Shown here: positions 11,062 to 22,360 of the stretch, one piece after another | Numbering within the stretch: the first letter of the stretch is position 1 | Layout of the letters: the number at the start of each line of letters is the position of its first letter | Assembly (NCBI GenBank): GCA_001661515.1 | Contig: LUVW01000024.1 | Coordinates: 319,324-383,323, forward strand | Direction of reading: 5' to 3' | Length of the DNA stretch: 64,000 bases | Source of the DNA: Capniomyces stellatus | Taxonomy: Eukaryota; Kickxellomycota; Harpellomycetes; Harpellales; Legeriomycetaceae | Translations under genes and position numbers: made by a program | The notes under the pieces: model-generated | Databases searched by the model: none | What the model saw: only the letters and a program-made list of their open reading frames with translations | What the model was told of the DNA's origin: nothing

Positions 11062-11674
11062 TCAAGATACGGTGTTATAGTTTGGAGGAGCTTGTGTCTG
11101 TTTTATGTCAACCATAACTGGCGTGTTTAGATTTGCAGAGTTTCCACTCGTTTGAGCAGTAGCAGTGAGGTTTGGTTGGGCTGGAGCTTGTTGGATAACA
11201 ACATTTACGTTTTGAGGGAGACCAGAAAGGTCGGGGATGGTGATTGTGTTTGGGTTTGAGTTGGCTGACCCAACCACATAGATCACTCTGGTTGAGGGGT
11301 TTTTAGCATGTCCTAGCAACACTTTGTCCTCTTCGTTCAATCTTGTATCAATAATGTAGCAGGCGTGGATTAGACCTAATGCAAAGGCAAGGTCAATTAG
11401 TAATGTATTTTAAAGTTGACTTGGTGTAAAAGGATTCAGGTATAAAGATATTTGTGTATAACGTACAATATAACCGTTGTTGTTGTTGTTGTTGTTGTTG
11501 TAAAGACGCATGTATTTGTTAGTAATATTGGAAGCTTCGATTATACTAACCTGGAAAGTATCCCAAACATGTTAGGCCGATATTTATAGCAAGATTGGTC
11601 GAGAACCCAGTTTCTGCTAATACACCGATTGGTGGGCATACGACGCTTAAAAATCTATTTCCTGTTGTAGACAT
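11062..11674 (-). CDS. Pmp3/Sna-type membrane proteolipid with PPxY tail (copy B)
   Basis: Two exons are inferred: 11674-11551 and 11375-11062 (intron 175 nt, phase 1), giving 145 residues. The N-terminal core (CPPIGVLAETGFSTNLAINI, then LGYFPG and LIHACYIID) is the Pmp3 family signature with two membrane helices. The tail ends in APPNY, again a PPxY motif. Compared with copy A, exon 1 has exactly the same length (124 nt) and the tails share the pattern VIY..-.S.N and IPDLS.LP. The two are therefore anciently duplicated and strongly diverged in the tail. The intron carries a (GTT)n microsatellite. Confidence 0.87.
11476..11501. repeat. (GTT)n microsatellite in an intron
   Basis: About 8.7 copies of GTT within the single intron of Pmp3-like copy B. 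Confidence 0.9.
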
Positions 11675-11828
11675 TATATGGTTATTAAATAAACTATTTC
11701 TGATATAGTCTAGCTAGTGGGTATTAGATGTTAAGTTTCTGTTTGATAGTAGCAAATTGTCTCTTATAATTCTAAAAAAGTAGATTACTTGAGAACTTTA
11801 TGATCGAATAAAAGAGCAATGCCTTGCC

Positions 11829-11836
11829 TATTTATA
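11829..11836 (-). promoter_or_regulatory. TATA-like box of Pmp3 copy B
   Basis: TATAAATA on the - strand, ~155 bp upstream of the start codon at 11674. Confidence 0.45.
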
Positions 11837-13431
11837 CCAAAACTGAAAAAAAGGACAGCTTCCGAGAATAAAAAAAAAACTTGAAGCAAAACTCGGAAAC
11901 AAGTAGAATTTAGAAAGGAAGATTAAGACCAAGATTAAAAAAACTGAGCAAAACTACAGTTATTTTTGTTGAAGTTTTTTTCTGAACAGTTAACTAGTTA
12001 GATTGTCAATTAAAATAAATAATGCTGAATTGGGTACTCTCATCTTTATTTCAACAATGTCGGTAATTTATCTCGAAAATAACGTATATTTCTAGTATTC
12101 TCCCGACAATATCGAATTTGAAAACTAACCTAGATGACAAAAGTTGAATATTGTTGTTGCACCAATCAGCAACTGCGCAGTTTTGTACATTCTTTCAAAA
12201 ATTCAAGCAGTAATAACTTGGCTAGTGGGTGTCATTTGTTTATTGATAGATTGAAATGAATGAAAGCCAAACAATCACAAACTCACAAACTTCCAGCGTA
12301 AAATGCATTCCCAAATACAGGTAGTTAAATGGTGGATTGATACTGCTATACTGGCAGTTGGCTTTTAGTTGTGTTTAGAGTTGCTGTAGCGATCAACTGA
12401 ACTCGATGTATTTTCCTTCTCTTCTGTACTTTGTGATTTGCGAAATGAGATTGAATAAGTTTTCCAATTTTGGCTAGCCCTAGATTTGCTGGTTAAAAGA
12501 TGTTGGAAGTTTTATAGGGATGAAGGGATTTATTTATAATGAAAGGTCATCCGTATTTCGTTTCGTTTTGTACTCGATTTTGTGCATTTATTGGCTTAAA
12601 ATCATGGTGCAAGAAAGTAGACGTTGCTCTTTTGGTAAGTCAGTTTTCAACGCAAAGTGTGTAATGTTAGATGCACAAAGACAGTGCGTGATTATTTAAT
12701 TAAAGTAGACTTTAGTGGGATTGGGTAGAAGATGGATAATCTTTTTAAACTGTTCCCGCAAGAAAATATATCTATTAGTTATCACGTGACCAAAGGTTTT
12801 TAATTAATTTTATTTTAGTGCCGCAATGTTTATTGCTCTAGGGAGTCACTTTGTGCTTTATTTGTAATTTACAATGCCGACGGTATTTTTTATGACTTAC
12901 TAACAGAGTTTTAAAGTCCTTAGACCTTTGGCAATATGTTTTAGTATGTTGCATGTAAAATGACCAGAACCTTTTTTTTAATGTGACAGGATGCCAATAT
13001 ATTTGTGCTTTGGGTCGTGATATAATGGCACAAGTAACGGAGTTGAAAAGACGGTGTTCTATTATAAAGATATAGAAGGAGGAGTGAGAGAGAGAATCGC
13101 TTTCAGGGATGATTATAATATTATCGAAAGACTTTAAGCTTGTTGAAAATTAAAAAAATTTGAAAAAAAAACATGTTGGTTTTTGTAGTTGTGTTTCCCA
13201 CGCACAAATAGGCAAATTTGGAACCTTCAGGATGTGGCATTAGGCTATACAGGTTATATAGACAAACCCCTTAAAAAGTAAAGGGCAAGAAATGAAATAT
13301 ATAAGCAAAATAAAAGCAAAATGAGTGATGTTGTTATAGTGAGTAGTAGGTTTTTTTTTAATTCTTTGGAGCAAGCCAGTATAAAAGATCCAAACAATAA
13401 CAATAGAAATAGTTTGGAGTATGTAGTAGGA

Positions 13432-13477
13432 GGGGGGGGGGTATGATGGTTATGGGGGCGGGGGGGGGAGAGGAGGG
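13432..13477 (+). other. G-rich tract with G-quadruplex potential
   Basis: Runs of 10, 5, 9 and 3 G within 46 bases on the + strand, ~590 bp upstream of the large gene's start. This fits a four-run G-quadruplex pattern, but the lengths may be affected by homopolymer errors. Confidence 0.5.
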
Positions 13478-14064
13478 ATATGTGATTATGGTGATTTCAG
13501 AACTAGTCATAACATGTGGTTAAATAAAGCAAAGTTTACAACCACTATCAAATTTTAAGCTTTTATTTTTTCCCAAGTTTCGAGTTGATTTTTTTTATTT
13601 TATCAAGGTTCTCGAGTTGATTTATTGTTATTATATTAAAACCAAAGATCATTTTTATGGGGTATTGATAGGTAAATAGGTCGATTTTGGATTAAGACTA
13701 TTTTTTTGCATTATGTATGTTGTAAATTAGGTTATTTTTCTACCAGTACATTTGAAAGGCTTAATTGGGCGTTGTTTTTTTTTATCTTATTGTTTACTGA
13801 TATATTATTTGGGGTAGAACTTTGAATAGTCGAATGCTGATAAGGCAATAATAAAAGAAAGACATTAAACAGGTACATAGTGAACACAGAGCAACCGAGT
13901 TGGTAGTGTGGAAGCGAGTGCATTTTATAAAGAATAATAGATAAGGCAGACTGCTTGCAGAAAATTTTAAATAAATACATTTATTAATGAGAAAGACTGA
14001 ATAAGGCGAAAACGAGTTGTAAGGCGTTTAGTAAATGGATTAAAATAATAAACAAAGGGGAAAA

Positions 14065-14820
14065 ATGGAAAACAATAGCAATAATAACGAAACCAGTAAA
14101 GAGAAAAGGAAAGAGAGTGAGTTGAAGAAGGGGAAAAAAGTGGATTGGGCTTCAGAAGAAAAGGAAATTGTGGGATGGAGAGATAGGGATCAAGGAGGTA
14201 TGCTTGATGTGGCAGAGAGCAATAAAGAGCAAGCAGGAGCGAAGAGGGATGGGAGAGGTAGGCAGAAGGATGGCAAAAAGAACAAGAGTAAGGGGAAAGG
14301 GGTGTCAAGAAAGGTCAGTGTTGCATCGACCAGTGGTCCTGGGAGCAATGAAAATGGCGAGCAAAATAGGGGAGCAAGCCAACACCAGGGGTTGATATAT
14401 GTAGATGGAGGTAGGAGCTTTGGAAAGCAAAAGGGAAAAGGGAAAGCGGGTGCCAAGTCAGGTTCAAAATCAAACTTGGAGTTGGAGTGGGCTGATAATG
14501 TTGGAAATGGAATAGTGGAAGATGATGGGCAGAGGCGGGGTAAGGGGGGGTATAGAGATGAGAGAGGGGATAGAAATGAGATAAAGTTGGCAGGGATAAG
14601 TTCAGGGGTGTCGAGTTGGCAAACAACAGCAACAAACACGGCGTCAAATTCGTTTGAGACAAATCGGTACTTGGAAGGACGGGGAAGTATTGAGGTGATG
14701 TTGAATAAAGGAAGTGATGGGGGTACTGGTAGGAGTGATGGAGGGAATAGGTATGAGAATGGTGTGGAGTTTAGACCAAATGGACAAGAGGGTTATACAG
14801 AGAGTTATACAGAGGAGGAG

Positions 14821-14854
<34 letters not shown>

Positions 14855-17800
14855 AGGGGGTTGGTACTAGACAGGGAGGGGTAGGTGGCGAAAAAGATGG
14901 TTCAGGTATAGAGTCAAGTGTATTGGCGAATGAAAGAATAGGGGAAGAGGAGGGAAGGAGGGAAAGAGAGGCGAGTAATAAGGGTAGAAACAGCGCATTT
15001 GCAGTTGGGAGCGTTGATAGTGAGGAGTATGTTGATGTTGGAGAGAGTAATGATAGAGGTAACAGAAGATTTTAATAGTAATTTGATATAGAAAGTAGTT
15101 TACGTGAGTTAAAAAGTGATAATAGGGAGTTAAAAAGATGAAAATGAAAAAAAAAACAAATAGGAATAGGCGAGAGAAAACCAGATAAGAAGGCGATATT
15201 CGGATATAATGTCGAGGAGGAAGAAAAGGAAAAAGAAAAAGAAGAGGAAAAGGATAATGGAGAAGAAAAGGAAATTAGAGAGGAAAAAGAAAAGGGAAAA
15301 AAGCAGCAGAAAAAGAAAGAAGAGAAGGAAAGGGGGCAGAATAAGAAAAAGGGGATTCGCGGGTCAAAGATATTTATGGTGTCGTCATCAGGATCAAACA
15401 TGTCAGAGTCAAGTATAAATTCAAGGACGAATTCGAATTCAAATCTACACAATAGTGGAGTGAGTATGGGGAACAAAGTGGAGGGGGGCATTTATCGAGG
15501 CAAGAATTTAGAGGGCGGTAGAAGTAAAACAAGACTGAAAACAGTGACTGAAGAGTTTGTGAGGAGGAAAGATGAAGGGAAGAAAGAGGAAGAGAGGAAA
15601 GAGGATGGGGGTGGGAGTGGAGGTGGAGATAGGGGAGTTGAGAAGAGTAAATTGGGGGCAAGAGGAGGTCAATTGAAGGCAATAAACCGAGTGATGTCAG
15701 ATATGTCAAAGTTGGAGTTTGAAGAAAAGGGGAATAACGAGGAGAAGATTGAGGAGAATTCGGAAAAGTATAATGAAGATGCAGATTTAGAAGATAACAG
15801 AGAGTGTCGATTGAAAAGAAGTAAAACCAGATCGATGTTTAATATTGAAGATGTAGTGGACGATGTTAAGAATAGAGAAGGGAAAGAGAATTTGAATAGT
15901 GAAATAAAGGATAAAGGTGATAATGAAGAAAGTTACGGGAATATAAACACAAATACTGAAGAAGGAACAAAGGCAAAAGAAAAAGAAGAAGAAAAAGAAG
16001 AGGAAAAAGAAGAGATAAATGTAAATGTAGGAAAAGTAGAAGAGAAAGATAGCGATGGATTAGGAGGAGAAGGGGAAAGTGGAGACAGTAATTTGAGGGT
16101 TAGATACATTGCAGGAAGTTTACAATCATCAAATTTATGTAGTAATGCGAGTTCAAGTTCAGACGATTATAGCGATGATGATGATGACGAAGAAGATGAA
16201 AATGGCGGGTATAGTGATGGTGAATATGCAAGTAGGAGTCCGAGCGATAATGAAGAAACGGTAAAAGAGGAAACGGTAAAAGAGGAAACAGTAAAAGAGG
16301 AAACGATAAATGAAGAAACGATAAAAGCGAATACAGATAGAGATGAGAATGGAAATGGAACAGAGGTAGAGACGAATTTGGTCAAGTCAAAATCACAATT
16401 AGTAGATTTAAAGTTATTGGCTAATGAAGAAACACAGCAAACACAAACACAAACACAAACACAAACACAAACACAAACAAACACAAATAGGAATATAGAC
16501 TTGGAAACAAAACAAATTGTAAACACAGAAACGGGCACAAAAGTGCAAGATAACTTAAAGCCAATGGCTAGATTAGTAACAGATAACAACAACATTAATA
16601 AAAATAATAAAAACACTATGATTGGTGGAGAAAAGGAAAGGGAGAGAGAAAAGTCAAGTACACCAAAGAGCACAAAGTTGACAGAGTCAGAGTACTTGAA
16701 AACAAGTGCACAGATCCAGGCACAGCAGCAAAGGCAGTTGGCTTTAATCCAAGAACATATTGAGCAAAAGATAAAACAGACGTACAGATTTACAGGGACA
16801 AGTTCATTGTTGGTGGCTGAGCGACTGGAGGCGTTGCTGGGGAGCAGCGGTAATTATGTGGGGGGGACTGGGGGGATTGGGGCGAGTGTGTTGGTAGGAG
16901 GAGTTCTGGATATGAGTTATGATTGGGTAAAAAACAGCGATAGACCATTTGAAAGAAGCGTTTTACGGAGCGAAGAGTTGATGAAGTACGACAACTTGGA
17001 CCTGAACTTGAGTCTGAATGTTGATGCAGATGTAGATGTAGATGCTGATTTAAATTTGGACTTGGACTTGGATTTGGATTTGGATTTGTTTTCGGGTTTA
17101 GATACTGATTTAGGGCTGGGATTAGGGCTGGATTCTAGTGTGGATTTGGATTCAAGCTTAGATAGTGGTTTAGATCCGAGGTTGAATTCTGGATTGAAGA
17201 GTAGGTTTACAAACAAAGCCAGACCATCGAGTAGAGAATACAGCGATAATGAGGACGAGGACGAGGACGAGGATGAGGATGGGTACGAGGGCGAAAATGG
17301 AATTGAGATTGAGGATGAAAACAAAGACAAAGTTGGGTATAAAAGTACAGGCAGGAATATAAATAGGAATGTAGGCAGAGATAGAATCAGGAATAGTAAT
17401 AGAGATCTGGGGTATGCCAATGAAGTCGAAAAGAGGTACTGGGAGTCATTAATGCCTCCAAAACCAACGTATGGTGCACAAAACAGCAGCGAAGAGAATG
17501 GGTATGTATCAGGTGCCAATAGTATAAGCATCAACAAAGAAACGCCCAACTGGTTGAAGCCACCGACCCAGAAGGAAGAGGAGGTGTACTATGTGCCCAA
17601 GAGACGATTCATTATAAAACAAGGGGTTGTTCAAGGCAATAATTCTGAGCTGATGGATGCGGAACTGGCGTTTGATGTAGGGCAAAGGCTGGGCCAAAGT
17701 TCATTGGGGCAAGGAGGAAATGGAGACGACTCGGACGACTCGGATGAAGATCCCGAAGAGTTCCGAGTGGTTGTAGGGAAGTATGGGGGGCCAGTTGGGG

Positions 17801-18885
17801 GACATAGGCAGAGGGAAAGAGAGAATAGCCAGGAAGAAAAGGAAAAACGAATGAAAAGAAAATTTGTAATGAGAAGGATAAAGCAAAGGAGAGCTAAAAT
17901 CCAGGTGGATTCGAGGCTTGAGCCACGGCACCTCAAATTCCTGATGAAGAGCGCAGCTGAACTCAAAATGGCAATGCGCCAAAACATGGCAGCTCTAAAG
18001 TCCAAAATCGTTGCACCCCCCAGACTAGTCACTATCAGTGTAGCGTCGCTTGAGACGTGGAAAGGAAGGCGGATTCCTGGTCTCATAAACCTCAAGAACT
18101 ATGTAGGTGCAAGTATGATTCCTGAGGAGATGTTGCAAATAGGCAGAATGGTCCAAAGACCCACCAATCCAAATACCAACATTAACACCAATACCAATAC
18201 CAATACAAACTCTAAATCAGTGTTTGGTAATACAAATGGGGTTGAGAGTTTTCTAGGCGGTGGTGGAGGCGGTGGAGGCGGTGTTGATGTCAAGAAAATT
18301 AAGAGTTTGGCTATGGTTGGGCTGCCCATAGCCAACGAGCTTTTGAACGCAGAGGCAAGGCTGAGCTGCAGGTACATGAGCTGCATCAAGTTTGTCTACA
18401 TTGTGCAGACATTTAAAACCGCAAGAGATTGTGATCTAGCTGCCACTCACGCCAATTCAAATGCCAATTCAAATCCCGCTAAATCCAAACTCAAAATACC
18501 CTCTATAGGATCGATAGGTTCCATAGGTGTTGGTGGTGTTAGGCTGAGGAATTCCCAGAGCTCCGTTGCGTTTGGTGCTGCTGGTGTGTCCAGCAACAAT
18601 CATTCCACCAACTTCAACCCAAGCACTTCAGTAAAAAACGATCATACTGCTTTTGCTAGGAGAGGTCAGGCTGGGCTAGGGTATTTGTATAACTTGAATG
18701 TCTCTGCTGTTGCTGATTCAAGCCAACAATCCTCAATGCGTTCCACTAGCGGCAACTATTACCCCGTCATCTCTCATAAATCTTCTTCCAATCGCCCGCC
18801 AAGCGTCAGTAGTGACGTTGATGAAGAGTCCAAGTCTTTTGTCTTTAACGGCTTTTTCAATAGAATTTTTAAACGCGATAATTGA
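14065..18885 (+). CDS. Uncharacterised ~1570-residue low-complexity protein with conserved-looking C-terminus
   Basis: I do not recognise this gene. Two open frames in the same phase (14065-15075 and ~15142-18885) are best joined by one intron, 15059 to 15163 or 15169, which removes several stops and keeps phase 1, giving about 1569-1571 residues. The first two thirds are highly biased: poly-Glu (14813-14859), Lys/Glu runs, a 15-bp ETVKE repeat (16255-16320), QT repeats (16434-16480), LD repeats (17050-17130), Asn/Thr repeats and poly-Gly (18258-18285). Residues ~1130-1330 look different: a YYVPKRRFIIKQG segment, a basic helix (MKRKFVMRRIKQRRAK) and a leucine/alanine-rich stretch through PPRLVTISVASLETWKGRR. 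This suggests one small folded or nuclear-binding domain. There is no signal peptide or membrane helix. A nuclear or signalling scaffold is possible but unproven. Confidence 0.6.
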
Positions 18886-19009
18886 TTTTCTTTTCTTTTC
18901 TTTTCTTTCTTTATTATTATCCATTTGATTTTATTATATTCAAATTGCTCTTGTTTTTATAAAAGTAAGCACCGAATGACACTGTAATTCCTACTTCTAA
19001 TGCTCAAAC
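18886..19009. terminator. 3' region of the large gene
   Basis: T-rich (TTTTC repeats) followed by AT-rich sequence, a plausible 3' end and polyadenylation region. No defined signal can be assigned. Confidence 0.25.
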
Positions 19010-19545
19010 TAAAGTGATTGTTTGGACTGGATTTTGAAAGAAACAAAACTTGAACCAAATGATCTTTTTTTACACATTCGAATGGTCATAATACGTGGGA
19101 ATCTGATCAAAAACGTGAAAGACGCAGTAGCGTTAGAGAGAGTTTGGTAAAGTAAAAGATGTAGTAGGCAGAGAGGAGATGCCTGACAACTTCCACAAGA
19201 AATGTTTGGAAGAGAGTAAAGACACTACAGAGAAAAGTAACATTGAAGATGTAAAAAAAAAAGGACTGCGGTGAGAGAGAATGTATGTAAAGTGGCGCAA
19301 AAAGGTTGTTGGAGAGAATCAAGAAAAGTACAATACGCCAATTAAGCGAAAGAGCCAAAGTAAATAAAAAAAAGCTCTGTTGGATACCTTCAAGATTGAT
19401 TTATCAAAAAATAGCGCAAAATTCGATGCTTAGTTCCAGAAAATTGAAATCCAGTTTATTGATCTTATAAACGAGACGCTCGAGACTCTTGAGACCAAAC
19501 TCAAAAACCAGTATGCCGAGAAATTGGCAACCCCGATCCAATAAG
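19010..19545 (+). pseudogene. Decayed copy of the trypsin-like gene (C-terminal part)
   Basis: The stretch starting TGTTTGGACTGGATTTTGAA matches the intact gene at ~21538 base by base, including the TTGAACCAAA segment that follows. Further downstream, blocks equivalent to the helical tail (around LEELGKIK and the end of the protein) can be aligned in order. Several in-frame stops and frame changes are present, and the protease half is absent. A stop-terminated Leu/Glu-rich fragment near 19440-19545 may be the old C-terminus. It lies upstream of the intact paralogue in the same orientation. Confidence 0.65.
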
Positions 19546-20457
19546 TACCATTATTTTTTTACTTTATAAATAACTCTGTGTTATTGTTTCTATGATTGTA
19601 AATGTGTCAAATAAATGTAGTTTCTACACTTTTAGTCACGAGTTTAAAGATAAGGCATTGATATTCTGGATTGAACTTTGGTTTGGCAGTTTCAAATAGT
19701 CATAGTTAATCGGTTCTGAAAATACAAAACCTACACGCACTCAATTTCAATAACATAAATAAACTAAAATCTACACACACCGAAGCTATTTTTCAACAAA
19801 CCAATATATGGCAAGATATCAAGCCGGTTTATGGCATTTGGTGCTTGTTTCGTCACCAAGCAGAATCTGAACTCTTGATAGAAGCATAGAACAGCAAGTG
19901 CGTTTATGTTTATTGACCAGTGGTGTGTAAAGCGTTGAAAGTAAATAATGATGTACTGCACCATTTACAACCACGCCGATTCTATAATGCTAAAGTATTG
20001 TTGATTAGAAACATGAGAAGATTGTGGAAATCAGACCAATTCAACTTGAAATAGTCCAACATAACATGAAACAGACAGAAAAACAGAAAACCACGGCTAA
20101 ATACAAAGAAGCATAACAATGTTTAAACCACCGCCTATTGGTGAGCTGAACGGCTAAACTTCAAATTGAGTACTAGTAAAGTAGGAAATGATTCTAGAGA
20201 GAACAGAATCAGGTATACACCACATCCGATAATGCGATTTCTCTCCAACCAACATCCCCACAACAACATGTATGGTTTCATTGAACTGCTTATACAGGAT
20301 TGCAAAGTATAACATGATATTTAGAAGTGAAGATAAGAGTGAATTTACTAAAATGTGTGTTTATACTATAAGGTGAACACGAAAACAAGAGTAGAGTGTG
20401 TTTATAGTTAAAACTGAGAACCAAGTTTACAATAGTAAAAAGGCTAAACCTAAACCC

Positions 20458-20487
20458 AAAATGAAAATGAAAATGAAAATGAAAATG
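20458..20487. repeat. (AAAATG)5 hexamer repeat
   Basis: Five perfect copies of AAAATG, ~60-85 bp upstream of the TATA-like box of the trypsin-like gene. Confidence 0.9.
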
Positions 20488-20543
20488 AGAACTGAGAACC
20501 GAGTTGGGTCTGATTCTAGTAATTTTGGTCCATGGTTTATTTG

Positions 20544-20551
20544 TATAAATA
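20544..20551 (+). promoter_or_regulatory. TATA box of the trypsin-like gene
   Basis: TATAAATA, 131 bp upstream of the start codon at 20675, followed by an A/C-rich leader with CAGCAAA repeats. Confidence 0.55.
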
Positions 20552-20674
20552 CCGAGTGAAAAGCACTATTTTTATTTTCTCATCAGCAAGTCGTTTTCAA
20601 GTAGTAATATCAGCAAACAACTAAAATCAAACAGCAAACAGCAAACAGAAAACAGCAAACCAGTATTATCAAAC

Positions 20675-22360
20675 ATGAAGATCAGCACAGTCAGTATTCT
20701 AGTCAGTTTCTCATTGGCATCAGTTTCAGGAGCCTGGATTTCAGATTTAGATCCAGTGACTCAAGGAGGTAATGCAGGGGATACGCTAGACAGAAGCAAA
20801 AGGACCGTGGATGAAGATTATATCGAGTTGGAAAAGGTGCCATATATTGTTTCCCTCCACATTTCAATAAACGATTATAAAAATTCAGTCAAAAAGCGAT
20901 GTGGAGGATCGATAATTTCAAAAAACTACATTCTTACATCTGCAAGTTGTCTAGGTAGGTATATGTATGGTGAGGATGAGTTGGAGATCGAGTTATTGTC
21001 CAACTCAAAGTACAGCTTTGTGAGAGGAGAAAATAAGTTTGTAGCAAGTGGAGCTATAGTGCACCCAAAATACGATTTTGCATCGTATGGATACGATATT
21101 GCGTTGATAAGAGTTGATAATACGGAGCTCGATAATTTTGAGATAAATTATGCCAAGATCTATAATGGTGGAGTTGATTCACTGGATAAGACTCGTGTTG
21201 CTGGGTGGGTGAGGACGTATGAGGATGACATCACGCTTCCGGGAAAAGAGCTGAAGGCAACAGATGTGAGCCTTTTGGATAGAGACGATGTTTTAAAGTA
21301 CTTTGAGATAAAGAGGCACATGCCTCACGGTGCAATGTTTTACTACAATAAGGGAGATGAGACAAAGATTTATGGGGATTTGGGAGGGCCACTTTACTTG
21401 CCTAATCATGGTAATGCGTTGATTGGGTCGATTTCGTATGGAAGAAAAGAGAACATCACTGAAGAGTTTAAAAAGGCCAGGCTCGATAATATGTCAGAAG
21501 ATTTCCGACATGTTGACGTAGTCACAAGGTTGCGAGACTATTTGGACTGGATTTTGGAAAACACAAAACTTGAACCAAAAGATATTCTTACACACCCGGA
21601 TGACTATGACACGTGGAAGGTAGCCAAGGACTTGGAGGATACTGCATCGTTGGAAGAGCTTGGTAAAATCAAAGCTGTCGTAGCTAAAGAAAAATTGACT
21701 GAAAATATCAATAAAAGCTTTTTGGTAGAAAGTACAAACTTTGCAAACAAAATTTTGAATGAACAAAAAAAGAAATTGATTGATGAGTACACCAAAGATT
21801 ATTTCGGCATGAAGGAAGAACTTAATAAGGAAATACGTGATTTTGAACAAAAAATAAGGCAAAGCATTATTGAAGATGGAAAAAGAAGCAGTGACGAGAG
21901 AGTAGGTGCGGGTAAAGTAATACAAGATGGAATAAAGGAATATCATGACGAAGCGTTGAATTATCTAGTACAGCGTTTAGACATAGAAAATGGTTTGAGC
22001 AGAATAAGGAATTCTGCAACAGATGCCACACAAATTTTTATGGATAACAAAGTTGGCTCTGAGTTCGAGCACATTAAGGAAAGGCTGGGAGAGTTGAAGT
22101 CTGAATCGCACATTTCTTCAGATTTGTTTGAGAAAGAATTGCTTGAACTGGAAAATGATTTGCATTTAGAATCTGTAGAAGGTGTAAATCCAATTTTAGG
22201 TGATATTGTGAACTCTTTCCAAGATTATGAAAGCGTCGAGCTTGACAAATTGTCAAAAAAAGTTAAAGCACAATTAACCAGCTACGCAATATTGTTGTCC
22301 AAAGCCCTTGAGGCTAAACTAGCAGTTGAATACGCGCAGGAACAGATAAACTCAGTCTAG
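20675..22360 (+). CDS. Secreted trypsin-like pseudoprotease with long helical C-terminal tail
   Basis: Intronless, 561 residues. Residues 1-19/20 form a signal peptide. Residues ~55-295 have the S1 (chymotrypsin) fold: CGGSIISKNYILTSASCLG, then VHPKYDFASYGYDIALIRV, then AGWVR and GDLGGPLYLP. Asp141 of the triad is present, but the position of the catalytic His is Ser91 (AHC has become ASC) and that of the catalytic Ser is Leu236 (GDSGG has become GDLGG). The usual R-IVGG activation site is also gone (KRTVDED). Catalysis by the trypsin mechanism is therefore not expected. Residues ~310-561 are Lys/Glu/Leu-rich, lack cysteines and look like a helical or coiled-coil extension not found in ordinary trypsins. 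Binding, scaffold or decoy roles are possible. The gene is flanked on both sides by decayed paralogues. Confidence 0.85.
   Translation: MKISTVSILVSFSLASVSGAWISDLDPVTQGGNAGDTLDRSKRTVDEDYIELEKVPYIVSLHISINDYKNSVKKRCGGSIISKNYILTSASCLGRYMYGEDELEIELLSNSKYSFVRGENKFVASGAIVHPKYDFASYGYDIALIRVDNTELDNFEINYAKIYNGGVDSLDKTRVAGWVRTYEDDITLPGKELKATDVSLLDRDDVLKYFEIKRHMPHGAMFYYNKGDETKIYGDLGGPLYLPNHGNALIGSISYGRKENITEEFKKARLDNMSEDFRHVDVVTRLRDYLDWILENTKLEPKDILTHPDDYDTWKVAKDLEDTASLEELGKIKAVVAKEKLTENINKSFLVESTNFANKILNEQKKKLIDEYTKDYFGMKEELNKEIRDFEQKIRQSIIEDGKRSSDERVGAGKVIQDGIKEYHDEALNYLVQRLDIENGLSRIRNSATDATQIFMDNKVGSEFEHIKERLGELKSESHISSDLFEKELLELENDLHLESVEGVNPILGDIVNSFQDYESVELDKLSKKVKAQLTSYAILLSKALEAKLAVEYAQEQINSV

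Larger units (their letters stand above)
11675..14064. other. Long gene-poor region before the large low-complexity gene
   Basis: About 2.4 kb without a supported gene. A start-like ATG at 12604 followed by a good donor (GTAAGT at 12636) could be the first exon of an unseen gene, but splicing it to the acceptor near 12820 soon hits a stop. A G-rich block at 13432-13477 is listed separately. Confidence 0.4.
19546..20674. other. Upstream region of the trypsin-like gene
   Basis: AT-rich, with a hexamer repeat at 20458-20487, a TATA-like box at 20544-20551 and a CAGCAAA-type repeated leader at ~20630-20660. A 66-codon - strand frame at 19764-19964 has a coding-like end but no recognised domain. 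Confidence 0.45.

Noticed and set aside
12604..12860. ATG followed by a strong GTAAGT donor at 12636
   Set aside because: The best acceptor downstream leads to a stop after seven codons; no protein can be built.
16167..17549. Long - strand Ser/Leu-rich frames opposite the large low-complexity gene
   Set aside because: Shadows produced by the repetitive codons of the + strand gene.
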